DNA of 64,000 bases from Carboxylicivirga sp. (GTDB lineage Bacteria; Bacteroidota; Bacteroidia; Bacteroidales; Marinilabiliaceae). The notes beneath the pieces are model-generated. The model made no database searches. It was not told the DNA's origin and worked only from the letters and a program-made list of their open reading frames with translations. Position 1 is the stretch's first letter. Every line of letters begins with the position of its first letter. The DNA is taken from NCBI GenBank assembly GCA_025210475.1, contig JAOARW010000053.1, forward strand, positions 62,001-126,000, written 5' to 3'. The position numbers and the translations under genes were made by a program. Below, piece by piece: positions 63,602 through 64,000 of this stretch.

Positions 63602-64000
63602 TTATAATTCTTTAATTTTAATATTGCGGAATCGCACTTCGTCACCATGATCTTGCAATAAGATATGACCATCTTTGAAGTTACCGAAGTTTTCCCACTT
63701 CTGGTATTTGCTGTAGTTTACAAGCGCTTGCCACATTTGTGTGTTACGCTCATACTCAACCTTTTTATCGCCATTTAAATAGTGAATAACCTTATTACCT
63801 CTTACTTCAATGCGGGCTCTGTTCCATTTACCAACAATGTTATGTGTTTTTCCGCTGGCAGGAATAAGGTCGTAAAGAGATGCCAGCGTGCGGTTATTTA
63901 AAACACCTTTTTTGGCATCAGGATGGTTTTTGTTATCCAAGATCTGAAATTCACAACCAATGGCCGAACCAGCACCTTTGTTGATGTTACCTTGTACAAA
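63602..64000 (-). CDS. DUF1080 (3-keto-disaccharide hydrolase family) protein, partial
   Basis: The C-terminal 132 residues of a gene that runs off the right edge; the frame is open to base 64000, upstream of the internal ATG-like start at 63940. [52 protein letters not shown] and [16 protein letters not shown] match the DUF1080 jelly-roll family. Some members cleave 3-keto-glycosides made by Gfo/Idh/MocA oxidoreductases. Located 6 bp upstream of one. Confidence 0.88.
   Translation of the reverse strand, partial: FVQGNINKGAGSAIGCEFQILDNKNHPDAKKGVLNNRTLASLYDLIPASGKTHNIVGKWNRARIEVRGNKVIHYLNGDKKVEYERNTQMWQALVNYSKYQKWENFGNFKDGHILLQDHGDEVRFRNIKIKEL

Noticed and set aside
1..64000. tRNA, rRNA, CRISPR array, phage or intact IS
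   Set aside because: No T-arm/acceptor pattern, no regular spaced repeats and no transposase or phage gene were seen by eye; a dedicated tRNA search was not possible.

Overview
The window is a low-GC stretch of a Bacteroidota chromosome and is almost all housekeeping and envelope genes. Evidence for the phylum: the gliding/type IX secretion (T9SS) block mutY-ssb-gldE-gldD; proteins ending in type A and type B T9SS sorting domains; MurA with Asp at the usual Cys position; families largely confined to the phylum (DUF4290, DUF4924, DUF5723, bacterial PcrB-like prenylglyceryl phosphate synthase); few Shine-Dalgarno sites; and many TAnnTTTG -7 boxes upstream of genes. A marine Bacteroidales/Marinilabiliales-type organism fits, but that rank is inference. 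I saw no rRNA, tRNA, CRISPR array, phage or intact insertion sequence.

Layout. 1-9.7 kb: a truncated membrane regulator, an alpha/beta hydrolase, transketolase, pdxB, a cyclic-2,3-diphosphoglycerate-synthetase-like GTPase/ATPase, ACP phosphodiesterase, a DUF2147 protein and a membrane protein overlapping a frameshifted AraC regulator. 9.7-22.6 kb: a T9SS cargo protein with internal repeats, prmC/ribD divergent pair, cardiolipin synthase, SDR, TfoX-like protein, patatin/outer-membrane barrel protein with a TylF-type methyltransferase, a DUF2975/XRE pair behind an unusual multi-copy operator, and a lipoprotein isoaspartyl peptidase. 22.6-29.8 kb: lysC-lysA, then ysxC, prs, rplY, pth, an S4 protein, DUF4924 and a DCC protein. 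29.8-37.4 kb: two tandem OmpA-like proteins, DsbD, RNase G, a 29-residue COX24-type ribosomal protein and HU. 37.5-44.5 kb: mutY, ssb, gldE, gldD, a phosphopantetheinyl transferase, the PcrB homologue, a PafA-like protein lacking its active site, and DUF190. 44.7-56.1 kb: an EF-G paralogue lacking the catalytic His, a T9SS type B protein, PcrA/UvrD helicase, DUF4290, murA, two tandem TlpA-like proteins (one without cysteines), grpE-dnaJ. 56.4-64 kb: a lipoprotein/DUF5723 barrel pair, a 260-bp MITE-like element, and two leftward operons with ApbE, two Tat-type Gfo/Idh/MocA oxidoreductases and a DUF1080 protein, the last running off the right edge.

No multi-gene system that looks wholly new was found. 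The best leads are: the MITE-like element with terminal inverted repeats and a 7-bp target duplication that changed the end of its neighbour gene (59390-59663); the PafA-like pseudoenzyme; the GTPase-defective EF-G; the array of TTATCG half-sites surrounding a -7 box (20438-20486); the cysteine-less TlpA partner with a palindromic promoter; and the single-base frameshift in the AraC gene.
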